DNA from: Tubiluchus corallicola
Lineage: Eukaryota > Priapulida > Priapulimorpha > Priapulimorphida > Tubiluchidae
Direction of reading: 5' to 3'
DNA: 64,000 nt
Assembly: GCA_030141605.1 (NCBI GenBank)
Contig: JAQGDQ010000245.1
Coordinates: 1 to 64,000 of the forward strand
The notes below the pieces were generated by a model. That model searched no databases, was not told the origin of the DNA, and saw only the letters and a list, made by a program, of their open reading frames with translations. The position numbers and the translations under genes were made by a program. Shown piece by piece: positions 14,301 to 26,669 of the stretch (position 1 is the first letter of the stretch; every line of letters starts with the position of its first letter).

Positions 14301-15951
14301 TTTTATCCACATTCTTGTAGTATATTACGTTTATACTGTCAGGGTGGACCCTGAATATGGGTGATCTTCTGACACCACGGTCCCGTGCAGCCACCGAGAA
14401 GCCAGAACCTGAACATCCTGCATAGTATAATCTGGGTTTAATCTCTTTGGGATGCAACACAAATGTCACGCATAAGTCATCACCAGACAGAATTATTAGA
14501 ATTCACATTGTTCGACACCCGCAATGCAAGTTAGCTTATTATTTCCTCTTACGACGTAAAACCTTTATTTTTCAAACTGTTATTTCTACGTGTGCTCATT
14601 ATTTTATTACAGAAAACTCTTCATTAAGCACGTTTAAGCTGCAGACACTTTGGCAGCAAACGCTATTCTCAGCGTGATCGCAATTACACAAACGCTAGTT
14701 CACAAACTGTAATTCGTCTTGTTTATTTATTTATAGGCGTAAACATCATGTTGCAAGAAGTGAAGCTTGGAGTTGAAACCTAAAGAGTTGTCACCAAACA
14801 GTAAAATTTGTCAGTAGAGAAGCAAATAGCGATCTCTCTCAGACTATTTTCTTAATTAGTATTAACGGGGAGTTAGGCAAGATAATTTTCAGGAAGGATC
14901 TTGGTTTGGAATTACGAATTGCATTCAGACTTAACGGAGAGTGGCGCAACACTATGTAAATGTAAATGTAAATTTTAAGCAGTGACAGACATGCGGAAAA
15001 ACTAAACGGTTGAACGCGAGAAAGAAAAGGCAAAAGAAGAGAGCGTTGCATGTCTCATGCTTAAGAATAACTTAGAGTAACTTAGAGGTATTTTATATTT
15101 CACACCTAATCTTGTAATCACTTTAGTTAACGTTGATTTTTTAACATAATCACAATGCCTATATAATGGTCCGCAGCTGGAGTAAACGAGAGAATTTTCT
15201 GTCAGGTATCTGTCAGTTTAACCGCAGTATTAACTTTTATTTAAAAATGAAAGACGCAAGACAATGTAGTCTATAGACCAGGACGGCATCATGAAAAAAA
15301 CACTAACAATTGTAAGCATACGAACAGTTACATACGAACAAAACAGGCTCACGTAGAATGATAATTTATTCCGTTTGAGTTCCTATTTCATTAGCTGATC
15401 AATAATACAGATGGAAATTTCGTGTAAACAAACTTGGCCTGGCTTTATTCTGTGACGACATTGCCCCACCCCGCATCGTTCATCAGTATAATGGACAGGA
15501 GAGCAGTAGCTTCAATGCGGGCGACTTGTCTGCAACAATTATTGTTACTTCTGAAACGTTAAATGACGGATTCAGACATTTTGTCCTATCAGTGTTGTAT
15601 CACGTTTTTACAATTTCCAGCTAACTGACTGCACACAACATAGTGACAACAACTATAAAGACAATGGCGAAAAAAAGTAAAATCAACAACAGCGGTAATG
15701 ACACTGATAATAACGACGACTAACAAAAATGACCTTAAGAACAGGGCACTACAAGAACCGAAACTAAAGACAAGTAACAATAACAGCAACAGCATCAAAA
15801 AATATAGACAATGATAAGTACAAGAACAGCTAAAACGTCACAGTGTGCAATACACACGCAACAACAACAACAATAACAACAACAACAACAACAACAACAA
15901 CAATTACATTAGGCATTAACGACAACAATTAGCAACAATATACAGACTTAC
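14301..15951. other. No firm gene; minus-strand open stretch and simple repeats
   Basis: Contains a locally less AT-rich minus-strand open frame at 14310-14469 (residues such as KEIKPRLYYAGCSGSG) without usable splice sites or a known domain. Further right are irregular AAC/GAC-type repeats at 15640-15850 and a cleaner (AAC)n run at 15857-15904, immediately 3' of exon 2 of the cysteine-rich gene. Confidence 0.4.
15857..15904. repeat. (AAC)n microsatellite
   Basis: Mostly uninterrupted CAA/AAC triplets, probably inside an intron of the minus-strand cysteine-rich gene. Confidence 0.85.
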
Positions 15952-16748
15952 CCTGAAGAGTTTTTTTGGTCTGTCTACTAGACTGTAATCTCTGTACTGT
16001 TTTCGTTCACAATACACTATAGGTTCTAAACCGGGCGGTAATGCTATTTTTTCTTCATACCCTGGACAACAGGGGGCAGTACATAACTTGATGTTTTTCA
16101 ACGACTTCCAGCCTCCCATACAACAAGTTATCTGCAAATGCACAAAAGCAATTTCAGTGTTCTACGTTACTTTGATTTATTCTAAGTGTATGTATAAGAT
16201 GGCTAAGCTCTTAAACTTAAACGAAAATTCCGTTGACTAAATTCAGAAACAAACTAAACTTCTATATTCAATTATATACGATAAAACTAAATTGACAGCA
16301 ATTAAATATCTGAAAGGAAATATGGTTCCCAAAAAATGACACGAGAAAATAGGAACTAAGCTTGAACTTGAATCAAGGCTGCATACCCGTTGTCAGACTA
16401 CTAGACCACAAAACAGAACTTCTAATAGGATATATCTCATATAGTACACTATATGCATTTTCTGCATCCTTTAACTGACCATTGTGAGCGTTTTAACGTT
16501 TAATGGCCTTCAACTGGGTTATAATTCGTCAGTTTAATTCAAATCCATTTCTATCTGACTACATATTTGTCTCTAATTTTAAAGCAGTGAGTTAAATGAC
16601 GGCACAGTAATTGCGCAATTATAATAAACACAATGGCTTTGATATACCTGGTTATGATTCTTACCCTGTCATCTGCGCATGTGTAGTGTGGAATCATGAC
16701 TACTGTGGCCAGTAAGCTTATCACTAATATCCATAGTTTTCGAAACAT
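15952..16748 (-). CDS. Secreted cysteine-rich protein, first two exons (partial)
   Basis: Exon 1 is 16665-16748 (28 codons) and encodes a signal peptide (MFRKLWILVISLLATVVM, then a short mature start ending ADDR). Exon 2 is 15952-16131 (60 codons). Both introns are phase 0, with donors GTAAGA and GTAAGT and acceptor TTTGCAG. Exon 2 begins ITCCMGGWKSLKNIKLCTAP and continues PCCPGYEE. The arrangement CC-x-G(G)W-K-x-L ... C-x-x-P-x-C resembles the N-terminal EGF-like segment of fibrillins, where CCPGWK precedes a C-x-x-P-x-C pair. That likeness is recalled from the family, not computed. After exon 2 the frame is open to splicing, so the protein continues left of 15952, but no later exon was recognised. 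It is divergent from the sulfotransferase gene (1,145 bp between start codons). The product is secreted, possibly to matrix; its function is unknown. Confidence 0.7.
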
Positions 16749-17893
16749 GATAACTGAAATTTCAAGAAAAAATATTTTACATTACGTGAACTGATTTAAC
16801 CTTTTGTGTATAGTTATAGTTGTGTATAGCTTCTGTTGGAAAGAGCAACACACACAAGCACCCACTTGCACACATTAAGAGACGCATCATACAACAACTA
16901 GCCTAAAGGCTAATAACGTGAAAAAGCTATAAAACTGTAATGGTGTTAATAAATTTTTATAGGTAACGAGGGACTTTTGAAACATCCGGTACTGACCAGG
17001 TGTGCGTTTTAATATAGTTTTAATAGAGATATATAAGTTACTATAAGGTAAAGATATGGTTAAAGATCTATATAAAATTTACACTCCTCTAATTATTTCG
17101 CCATGATTCAATGCAACTGTGCATTAGCATTTTGCACTAACTCACTCTTCTGCCTCAATATCATAATGTGCTCTATTTGATGTCGCGTTATTTTGTGCCC
17201 GTGTGACTAATGCCACTTTGTCCTCTTGGTCACAGTGCAGGTATTCACAATTGGAGATGACATCATGTGACCATATTGAATCAGTTGGAAGTTTTTATTT
17301 TCTTGTGATATTTGCTACAGCTAATATGATACAATAATCTTGTCCTTAGAATTTTAATAAATTGTGCTCAAAGATAAATCTGTTGCTAATTAATGATTGC
17401 TAATTGGTCTGTATTATTTAAATTTGTATCACCATAGTTGAGGGTGAAAAAACAGAGCGCCGAGATTGGGACCCACTATGGCAGGAACGGGTTGTGTTTT
17501 TATCAAGTAATAAAGTTTTATGTTTGCAACAGCGGCCGGTTAAAAATAGAACAATTATTATTCAAATACATGTATCAACCGTTACGGTAACAGCTGAGAG
17601 CCTGAGTCATGCTTGAAGAGACATAGCAGGAGAGGTTTTGGTTTGTGGTCACACATAACTCCAACGTTACTGCCGACGAAATAGCAATGATTTCATATTG
17701 ACATCAACAATCGCTTAGCACTCTAAGACTTTTTTTGGTGGTTATTTATTTTGCAAGTGGGTGCTTAAATACTAGGAATATCAGCTTCAATGCGTACCGC
17801 GTACTATGCGTGAAGTTACGTCAAGTTTAATTGCGTCTCGTGTAGAGGGAATTGCTAAAGAATTTCTAAACTTGCCTTAATTAATAATTAGTC
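16749..17893. promoter_or_regulatory. Shared upstream region of divergent genes
   Basis: The 1,145 bp between the ATG of the minus-strand cysteine-rich gene (16748) and the ATG of the plus-strand sulfotransferase (17894) must hold at least part of the control sequence of both. I see no unambiguous TATA box or start site; regulation is inferred from position only. Confidence 0.3.
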
Positions 17894-20623
17894 ATGTCTA
17901 CGGAGAAACGTTGGTTTTCTTTATCGTCGTTTGCTGGTGGAATGGTGGCCGGGATTCTGTTTGCAATGTACGTGATATCATATATCAACGAAGCTGTTCT
18001 TAAAACAGGTAATTATCCAGTAAATTATTAAAACCAGAGCAAAATAGGAATTGGTTTAAACACTAATATTTTTGTTTGACATTTGCGAAAATAATACGAA
18101 ACATTTAACGTGACGGAGTGCAGCACAACACAAAGGGACAACTACAGTATAACTGTTGTGTCTGAAAGAAAAAGAGAAGGAAAGAGGTCATCGCTTACTG
18201 CTGCATCGTAATCACACATCTTCGTTTTATGAAAGTGGAACAAGCGAAAGTGAACGCAGTATACGAAGGGCGCTTGCATTTAAAAACTGTGTCAAGGAAA
18301 CTGTTTATGGCGTGTAGATGACATTCTATCACGATTTCGCGTTCCTTGAATCAGTTGCTAACCAAGTGAAAAATTTTTCATTTTTGAGAAAAATCAAATA
18401 TGTAGTTAATTTAAGCCATCTTTTGAATAGGTATTGCATTTTTGCTGTGATTAGCCACAAGAAACAAATCGGTGATCCAAAAATTTTTGATTCATAGTAA
18501 TTCCCCAGCTTTTCAGTAATAGGAAAATAACTTCGTGAGCTAATAAAGCGTCGTATAACTTGCTAAATCTGATCTTGTAAGTCTATCGCATATTTAAACA
18601 ATTGTTTTCTCCGATTGCTTTGCCCGTGAACTCAGGAATTAATTTCGAGTGAGAACTCCAATTGTAAATAACAGTATGTGACGTGTGAACTGAATGCATT
18701 GTTTTATATATATATATATATAGGCTTTGCTTGGTTTACTTACTGCTTCAATTTCAACAGCAAGGTGTTGGAGAACGGCATGTATTTAATCACGGCCATG
18801 ACGTTGAAACGATGCTGATCATGATGGCGACAACAATATGATAATTAGGATGCTAATAATAACGAAGTGATATTAAGTTGAAATAATAATTGCATGAAGC
18901 TGAAGCGCTACCCAGTGAATTAACGCTTGCTAGAAAGTGATGCTCTGCCAGGTCTGGAATCTTTCCAAATAAGTTTACATTTTCATAGAAACATTTTAGA
19001 TGTAGTAGCTAACTGCACTTTACCAGAGACTGGCGTTACTAATTGCAGTTCCTATGTTTTTCAGGCCCATATAGACAAGATTATGCAAGAAAGCTGGAGC
19101 AAAACTACAGCCGATTCGGCACAGACGAGGTTATTCTGCCAACACAAAGTGCGAACCAGTCTGCTGGATCTACATACTTCAGCTTGGATACAAATAGAAC
19201 ACTGATTATATTTTTGGGTAAAGTATTGGGAAACACGAGGATATAACCGCTTTTTGCTCATATAGTAAAATCTCTTACCACAGAACTGATAATAGATTAT
19301 CGAATGAACCATAGCCATTCATCATGTTATCTTTTCTGTGAATAACATCAGTTAGCTATAGATCGGGTCTGTTGGCACTAGCACGTACCGCACGTTCAGA
19401 ATGCTGCACGTTGAGGTGAATATGTGCTCCTTTAGTGCAGTATCAGTATTAACGAAGTTTTGTGAAAGCTAATAAATTTCAACGTGTAAAACTGAAAAAG
19501 CGCATAAATTTCACATGTACGATGCTTCTTTTTTTAATACTAGCCTTTGCTGTTTGCTAGATTCAGTTAAACTGCATATCGTAAATATGCTACAAGCTTC
19601 ATTTTTAGATAGCAAAAAGTCTTTAAATATCCATTCGTTTTTTTAGCTTATAAACGAGGTGGCTCTACGTTTGTTGGCGACATTTTCAACAATCATCCTG
19701 ACGTTTTTTACATATTTGAGCCGGTCTGGTTTGAACAAGTAAAAATCTTTGGAAACGGATACGGCAAAGGTCGGCGCAGTGGACCTTTGACGGTGATGGG
19801 TCAGAAGTTATTAGAAAACCTTTCCTTGTGTAATTATACCGGTGAGCGCATGCTAAACTTCACACTTTATCAAAAGAGAAGGCAGTTAATACCTCGCTCT
19901 CGAGCTCTCTCCAAGGAAAAGGGGTGTGATGATGAAGATCTTGATCGCCGCGTGCAAAAATGTTCGTCAATTTTGCGTTCGGGTAGTTCGTCTGTTTCTC
20001 CATTACAATGGTCAAAAGTTTGTAAAAATTACAATACTCACGTCTATAAGGTGCTTCGTCTACATGTAACCGATATTGTACCATTACTCAATCTTCCGGG
20101 GTACAATGTAAAAATACTGTATATGATCCGCGATCCTAGAGGGATTCTAAAGTCCAGGATGAAGGTGGGCTGGCATAAACTTGCGCCTGGGACAGATTTT
20201 CCCTCCAAACTGTGCTATGACATGATGGATAACTATGTCAGTGCACTGTGGTTAAATCTAACTAGCGACAAATTAAAAATCGTGAAATACGAGGAGATAG
20301 CTAGCGACCCGATCAAAATGACGAAAGAACTATTTGAGTATGTGGGACTCCCCTATACAGAAGAGATCGAAAAATATTTAAAGAAGAACTCTCTAGGCGA
20401 TTTGAACTATGTGCGCAAAGAAACAACTATGGGCACATACAGGAAAGATTCTAAAAGCACAGCAGAAGCTTGGAAGACCAGCTTGTCAAAATCTCAAATA
20501 TTAATGATTGAGCAACAGTGTGGGGAGTTTCTGGATCGAGCTGGCTATGAATTCTTGTACTTGAAAAACAAAGCCTACATGTCGCTATTGCGAAATATAA
20601 ATGTGCTTCCTGGTATAATGTGA
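17894..20623 (+). CDS. Carbohydrate sulfotransferase (PAPS-dependent, Golgi type II membrane protein), complete
   Basis: Exons 17894-18008, 19065-19217 and 19647-20623 join in phase 1 and 1 to give 414 residues, close to the usual length of the galactose/GlcNAc/GalNAc 6-O-sulfotransferase (CHST1-7-like) family. Residues 7-31 form one N-terminal hydrophobic segment, the signal anchor of a Golgi type II protein. The 5'-phosphosulfate loop is KRGGSTFVG (residues 92-100) followed by NNHPDVFYIFEP; family members usually have RSGSS. The 3'-phosphate site is RDPRG at 251-255. Several N-glycosylation sequons occur (for example NRT before the loop and NLS, NYT, NFT after it). Such enzymes move sulfate from PAPS to sugars of glycoproteins or proteoglycans; the acceptor sugar cannot be told from the sequence. 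AATAAA at about 20828 is a possible poly(A) signal. Confidence 0.93.
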
Positions 20624-20900
20624 TAAATTTGAATGTGATATAAGTCCTATAGCGTGGTTCGTGAAATCTCACGGAGGTCAAATGACTTTTTATAACTTAC
20701 CGCTATTGATCTATAACTCGCTACCTTGTCTAAAATTTCACCACTGGTAATGGCTGATGCTGGATAAAGTGTTATAGATCTTTCAGCGAAAATTTTTTTC
20801 AACTTTTGCGTCAGGTTTTTGTATGCCAATAAAGTAGCAGGATTTGTGCTGAAACCGAAAAATGTTCTTGGAGCTAAATTTGTCATAATTTGTGCCACTC
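20624..20900 (+). terminator. Likely 3' UTR of the sulfotransferase
   Basis: The sequence after the TGA leads to an AATAAA at about 20828-20833 (CCAATAAAGTAG), the first plausible poly(A) signal. The cleavage site is not determined. A possible minus-strand exon (20701-20906) overlaps it. Confidence 0.4.
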
Positions 20901-20906
20901 TTTGGC
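20701..20906 (-). CDS. Possible exon of an unrecognised minus-strand gene
   Basis: A 206-bp block bounded by TTAACAG on the left of the coding sense and a strong GTAAGT donor, open in one frame (2 + 68 codons). It encodes residues such as APRTFFGFSTNP and KLKKIFAERSITLYP. The composition looks protein-like and the phase arithmetic is clean, but the acceptor has a weak pyrimidine tract, I recognise no family, and no partner exon was found. It lies antisense to the sulfotransferase 3' UTR. It could also be a chance frame or a retro-inserted fragment. Confidence 0.25.
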
Positions 20907-23776
20907 CTGTTAATATTCAGTTTTGTGGAATATTATATGATGGTGAATGCTTCCTTGTTCTAGAAAAGCAAATTCAATATTTTCACAAATATGCGAATTC
21001 GCAGGATAGCGCGCTGTCAAATCTGACTGCACCAAATCAGAGACGGCCAAGTCAAGTTTAGTTGATACTCAAGTTTGTGCAAAACGTCCAGGTTTAACTA
21101 GAAAAGCTTGAAATGTCTCTGTGTGGTGGTACTACGTTACAGTTTGCCTTGATGTACATAAAGAACTCATTCAATATGCCTGCAGTAAGAAAGTCAATTA
21201 GTGACGTGCATTTACACATTCCATCAAAGGCAAAGACAACATTTATTAACCGTCGTTCATTCAACAGACAACATTAGCACTAACGACTCTTTAGCTACTA
21301 TACTGGTAAGGACATAACACACAAACAACGAATACATGTATGTATGTGCTGGCATTAGCAATCGTTAGACTAGAACTCAAAACTGCGTGACTGCAGTACA
21401 ATACTAAACCACACGGTCACTCAACCTAGAACAAATGTCAATGAAATCGCTAAATGCTAATTGTCGTAAAAAACTCTAGGTATTCGACCAGTATTATTGT
21501 CTCAAATGTCTCAGGTGTGAAGTGTCATGAACTCGTAATGGTCACAAGCACAAAAAGGCTAATTATGCTGTAAACTATAAGGACCACTAGTCCTTAATAG
21601 ATTCTGTTATGTGCGTAATACAGACAGGCATTCAGCTAGCCCAATGTCAACGACAACGGTGATAGTGGTGGAGACATCGATGACAACAACCACAGTTTGC
21701 GACATAAATGTAATTAGTTTTGAAAACATGTGATAGCGTAAATCATTACTGATGCGTGATTTTACTAATCGTGATGCTAATGGCTGTTATCACCTTATAC
21801 AAGTTGCTTTACAGGGCCTCAGCATTTATAGCAATTAGTTATTAAGAATGTGCCGAGCATTATGGCCGGATGTTGGCCTGTCAGAGTCATTGAACAACAA
21901 ATAGCAGAAATTATTGCTCTGCAGCCACTATAATTGTGAATGTTGCACGAAATTAAGCAATATAACCATGTTAACGTCAATGTGCGTGCCTGACAAATCC
22001 GTTCATAGTCACGCTAGGCACATGTGGTGCTATCCATTTAAAAACAAGCTATAAAGTTATTAGAATTTAACGTTCATAATTACATAATTTAATTCCTCGA
22101 CGTTACACTTGTTTTTATACTAACTTGCTCTATTTAGTAACGGATAACGGTATTTTTCTCATGCGTTTTTGAATTAGATTACTTTACCACAAGCGAATCA
22201 TGCAATTGTTTATACCCTCAGGAACAGTTTCGTAAAATGTGCTTCCCTCATTCCTTTAAATTATGGTGCGGTAAAACTGGTTGGTTGTAGGTAGATTAAT
22301 TAATAAAGCAACTCAGGGCACCGGGAATTAAATTAATGATGTCATTTGGTATTTCAGCAAATAAACTTATTCGGCTTTATGGCGTTAATTAATTATTACA
22401 TGGTTACGGTACTGCGCGCGACTACTCGACTGTGAAGACAGGTGGGCCAAGACGAAGAAACGCAATGGTTGCCACATGGACGTGGTATATAAATGCATGT
22501 ACCTACTAACGATTCATCCTTATAGAACAATTAACCCTTCACATAACGATTCACTTTGAATCAGCTAATACAGAGTCACAGAATCTTAGGGTACTTCCAA
22601 AATGACAAACCTAGGTTAACTTAACCTAGTCTATACATGTATCCATCCTAACGGGGGAAAGTTAAATTCTAATAAAAATTTAGTGCTATGGGCGTCTTAT
22701 CTCCCTATTTGGGCAGAAAGGCATAGCACATGATACTTATCAGGCTCCTCTAATTACGTCAATGGCTTTAAGACTATACTGGGAGTACGGGTAAAAATTT
22801 ATGCTTTATTAATCCAACCTCTTACTTGGAAGTCACTGACTTCAAAGCGTACAGTTTGACAGTGCCACATGCATTTGTCAAGGTTGTTAAACTGTTGTTC
22901 ACGGTTTTATCACTTCTACAAGCAGACACGCATCCAGAAGGTAAAGGTAACGCATATACATATAATCAAAGTAAAAGACTTTAGGGGCGACAGATGATAA
23001 TATAAACGTCCCTAGAAAAAATCACTGTATTCGTTGTATTTCCTAATTAAAAATGAGTTCCGCACATCAGATCGCTGAAACATCCACGTTACACTAAGAA
23101 AAAAATAATTACGGTACATAAGATAAGACCTACCAGAGTTTTTTGGCATTAAAACTAAAAATAAATTCACATTTTATTTGGTTGGAATTAAAACTCACGG
23201 TGTAAATAAACACACTCTGGTGTAAATAATTCACAACTTTTCAGCAGTTATGACTACAACTTTACAGATCTGTCGCTCTACAAACAATATGTAGTAGTTT
23301 AATACGTTAAGACAAACATAATTAAAACAGTCAACAACAAAATTTAATGATAAAATGAAAAATCTACGATTATTAAATTTTTTGAATCAAAACCTGACCG
23401 AAAATCAAGTCAAAATTGCAACTTGGAACCTCTAGAAGACCACACAGCCCCTCATCACGATTCACACACCGCTATCGAATTGCGACAGTTTAGCCATCAT
23501 AATAGAATTTCCAAGGGTTAATTTACTGATACGTAGTAGAGTAAATACAGTTAATTTAAAACCTGAAACCTAGATCCATGAGTAACTACTTAAATATCTA
23601 TTTATAATCTTAATTAATTTTCAAGATTATCAGTTATTAACGGAATAAAGCTGTCAGGTTCTAAATCAATTAGAAAATATAATTTTATTAGATAGTACTT
23701 GCAATTCTGTGAGTAAAGTATAAAAATGCTAGATTGCCTGGCTGTTTAGTTTGAGTTAAAGCCAATCTTGAATTGC

Positions 23777-23925
23777 ATGTGACCGAGTGGAACAGTGGCT
23801 GTGGTGTTGGATTTGTAGGCTGTAGTCTGAAGGTTCCTGGTTCAAATCCAGGTTCACACATGACTTTTAAAACTCTCTTTTTCACTCAGTTTGGCTTCAA
23901 AGAAATTAGTGAATGAAAATATTCG
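23777..23925 (+). mobile_element. tRNA-Leu-like SINE-type copy
   Basis: 23777-23861 resembles a tRNA with A box (GACCGAGTGGAACAGTGGC) and B box (GGTTCAAATCC), and the first and last bases can pair partly (TGTGACC with GGTTCACA, one mismatch). It is followed by a T-rich tail with AGTTTGGCTTCAAA, close to the tails at 10520 and 62500. I therefore call a tRNA-derived repeat rather than a functional tRNA; a pseudo-tRNA is the alternative. Confidence 0.5.
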
Positions 23926-24199
23926 TTTGCTGGAAATGAAAAGAGGAGTAGTAGTGAAATCAAAAAGTTTTATGAATCACACCACTCGCAATTAACAAAA
24001 GGTGTGGAACTACAGGCATCTTCATGGAAGTGAAAGATGCCATGCCTAACCAACAATAGTTAACTCTAAAGTTTTTATGAGCCAATTTATTTAACACAGA
24101 TCCTCGTACTTGTTTTTATGTTATAGATTATTTATAAGAAGATTTATATATGATAAGATTTATAAAATTAAATATATTTAAAAATTGCTTCTAGAAAAT

Positions 24200-24485
24200 C
24201 GTATCGTGTTGTGATATGTTGTGCCGAGCCATGTTGTATAATATTACTTCGCTCCATGTCGTGTCGTATCATACCATGGCGTCATGTTATGTCATTTCGT
24301 GTCATGTCATCATAATGTGTCGTATCGTATTGTATGGTATCATATATCATGTCATATCATACCATTTCAGTTTGTAGACGTTACGTCTAATTATAAAGGC
24401 AAAGCTATTAGAAATATTAAAAAGAGAAAGTAGTTAAAATATCATATAGTAGGTATCGTATCGTATCGTATCGTGACACATCATC
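24200..24485. repeat. Degenerate pentanucleotide repeats (TCGTR/TCATR)
   Basis: 24203-24370 is a drifted run of five-base units (TCGTG, TCGTA, TCATG, TCATA); a cleaner (ATCGT)n stretch follows at about 24452-24472. The two look like parts of one old microsatellite split by unrelated sequence. Confidence 0.75.
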
Positions 24486-25464
24486 ATCACATTTTTAGGC
24501 TATAATTTTAATAGGTTGTGTAATTTTGTGTCTTTTCTATTTTTCTATCAACATTTCTCTCCATAAACGCTAGCTCTAGGAGAAATCTGCCTGGAAAAGA
24601 TTTCGACAAATTATAGAACAAAATTGGCAGCTATCGACCTCTTTGTTTTTGTCAGCAAGACTTGGTTTATTTGTTGTATGTTACCAGAGCCCTTTGTAAT
24701 CGATGTGCAGTTAGGAAACAACTCTCTAGTTCATTCAGAAATATCCTTAACTATAAAATGTGATTTGGCTTGTATAGAGTGAAGAATAATGCTAGTGAAA
24801 AGGATGTTATTTTTGTGCACACTATAAATGTAATTTAGACACTTAGATTGAAGTGATTTTTTACTTTGATCTGCGTCACATAGATGCAGTATGTAATTCC
24901 ACTGCAGTGCAAATTCACCAATTCATGGTTGCATTTCAGTTTCTCGATTTTGTATTCTGACTGCATAAGAAACAGATACGTTGAGTGAATTTAAAAGTGA
25001 TTTTTTGTAAATTCCATAAAGAAACTGCAATGCGAGATGCAATGCACACTGATGTGTCGCGCGTTAAAATTGCATGGCTTGTCTCTTACATTCCCTTTTA
25101 GCACTATGGCTGCTTCACTGCATTCTTTCTTTTCCTCCTTACTTGTGCAGAGTTAGTGTTTCGTCTTAGCGCTTTCTCAGAAAACTAGTACTGTTACTGA
25201 CGTGAAGAGATTCTCCACATCATTGCAGATCAGAATTAATTTTAATATGTAGCCGTCGCAGGTATTTTAAGGAATAGTTGCCGCTTCAAAATCCGTAGTC
25301 TGTTATAATGTCCAACAGACTGGGATGATTCAGCAAAATTATATTACACAAACCGTAACTGTCTTACGGTTCGTAATTGTAATAGTCAACGCCTTCTGTT
25401 ACTAACTCTCAAACGAGTAAAATTTTATAATTAAACATTGTTACTTGCGAGTTTCCATATTCAC

Positions 25465-25635
25465 CTGCACGAAAAAAGAGAACGAAAAAGAAAAACAAAG
25501 GAAGGAAATAGGAGAGAAAGAAGAGTCGAAGAGATGGTGAATAAAAGAAGTATGAAACAAGGAAGGAAAAAAAGACAACAGAAAAGAAAGAAGAAGAACG
25601 AACAAAAGTGGGATGGCGAAAAGAGAATATTAGTA
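25465..25635. repeat. Polypurine (GA/GAA-rich) tract
   Basis: About 170 bp of almost pure A and G on the plus strand. Long open frames on both strands across it reflect the skewed composition, not genes. Confidence 0.85.
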
Positions 25636-26669
25636 TGATGCTGATATCAAGCTTGATGGTGGTGATGACGACAGTTGCATCAATAACGACCAAACGAAGA
25701 GCATGAAGAAGAACACTTATTAAAAATGAACTAACGAGAAAAAAGATTATAAAAATGTATCATCTGAAAATGACAATTATTCCACCTCACTCAAATTATA
25801 CGTAAAATATGCAAATTAAACTTGATATGGCTATAAACTTAAAAGATTATAAAGAAACGCGTAAAAACGAAAATTAAAATAGCAAGTAGTAAATAGATGC
25901 ACCGAAAAGTAAATATTCGAACATAGTATCAAATCGCCGTGTACCTGTGACGCTTTGTTAGCAAAATTTGCTTTTGAGACGACAAAATCTACTTAGGTTG
26001 CGCTACTAACTAAAACACGCGTAGATATGTATCTCGTCGAATTTTGTCCCTTTTTGCAGGACTGGAAAACATGTTCGGAATCCCGGTTGCCGGGACAAAC
26101 CCATTGAAAGTGCACATCAGACAAACTGACTAGGAGTTTCTTACGGCATACTTGCATATTTCTTTAGAATAATTATAGTTCATATGCATGCAGTAAAATA
26201 TGGTGTAATTTCACATGGAGTCATAGCATGTGAAATATAACGGGTACAAGCGTAACTGTGTTAGAATGATTTTTGGCGCTAACTGTTACAAGTGCTTCTC
26301 CGTATATCCACCGGTGATATTTTACTCACAATAAGTTTTAATGAAACACTGTCAGAAACAATGGTGTTTTCGAGGTTCACTGAATTGCCACTCGCAATAT
26401 GTTTGTCGAAATTGAACTTGGCAGTAGCCATTCTGCTTTCTCACTATTTTATTATGTGAGTGGCAAAACAACAACTGTGTATTATACCAATATATTATAT
26501 GCAGGCTGTTCTATAAATAATTTGTATCATCAGTCGTAATACAAGCAAAATGAAAATTCGAAACTTGCCTTTGGCCTGAGGTGCTCGCATCTAGTTTTGT
26601 AAAAAATGAAAAATTGCTTACCAGGTAGATAAACGAAAATTTTGCTTCTTTATTTTAATTTCAATATTA

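Noticed and set aside
14310-14469. Minus-strand frame with KEIKPRLYYAGCSGSG, next to the cysteine-rich gene
   Set aside because: No usable acceptor in phase 0 to join exon 2 at 15952, and it runs into the GA/TA microsatellite; more likely repeat-derived.
18927-19205. 92-codon plus-strand frame overlapping sulfotransferase exon 2
   Set aside because: It is the wrong frame of exon 2 joined to intron sequence; the correct frame links exons 1 and 3 in phase.
23777-23861. Functional tRNA-Leu gene
   Set aside because: Acceptor pairing has a mismatch and the downstream sequence matches the tail of other SINE-like copies; kept as a tRNA-derived repeat.
25409-25693. Long overlapping frames on both strands
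   Set aside because: The polypurine tract removes stop codons on both strands; products are low-complexity and lack splice or start context.
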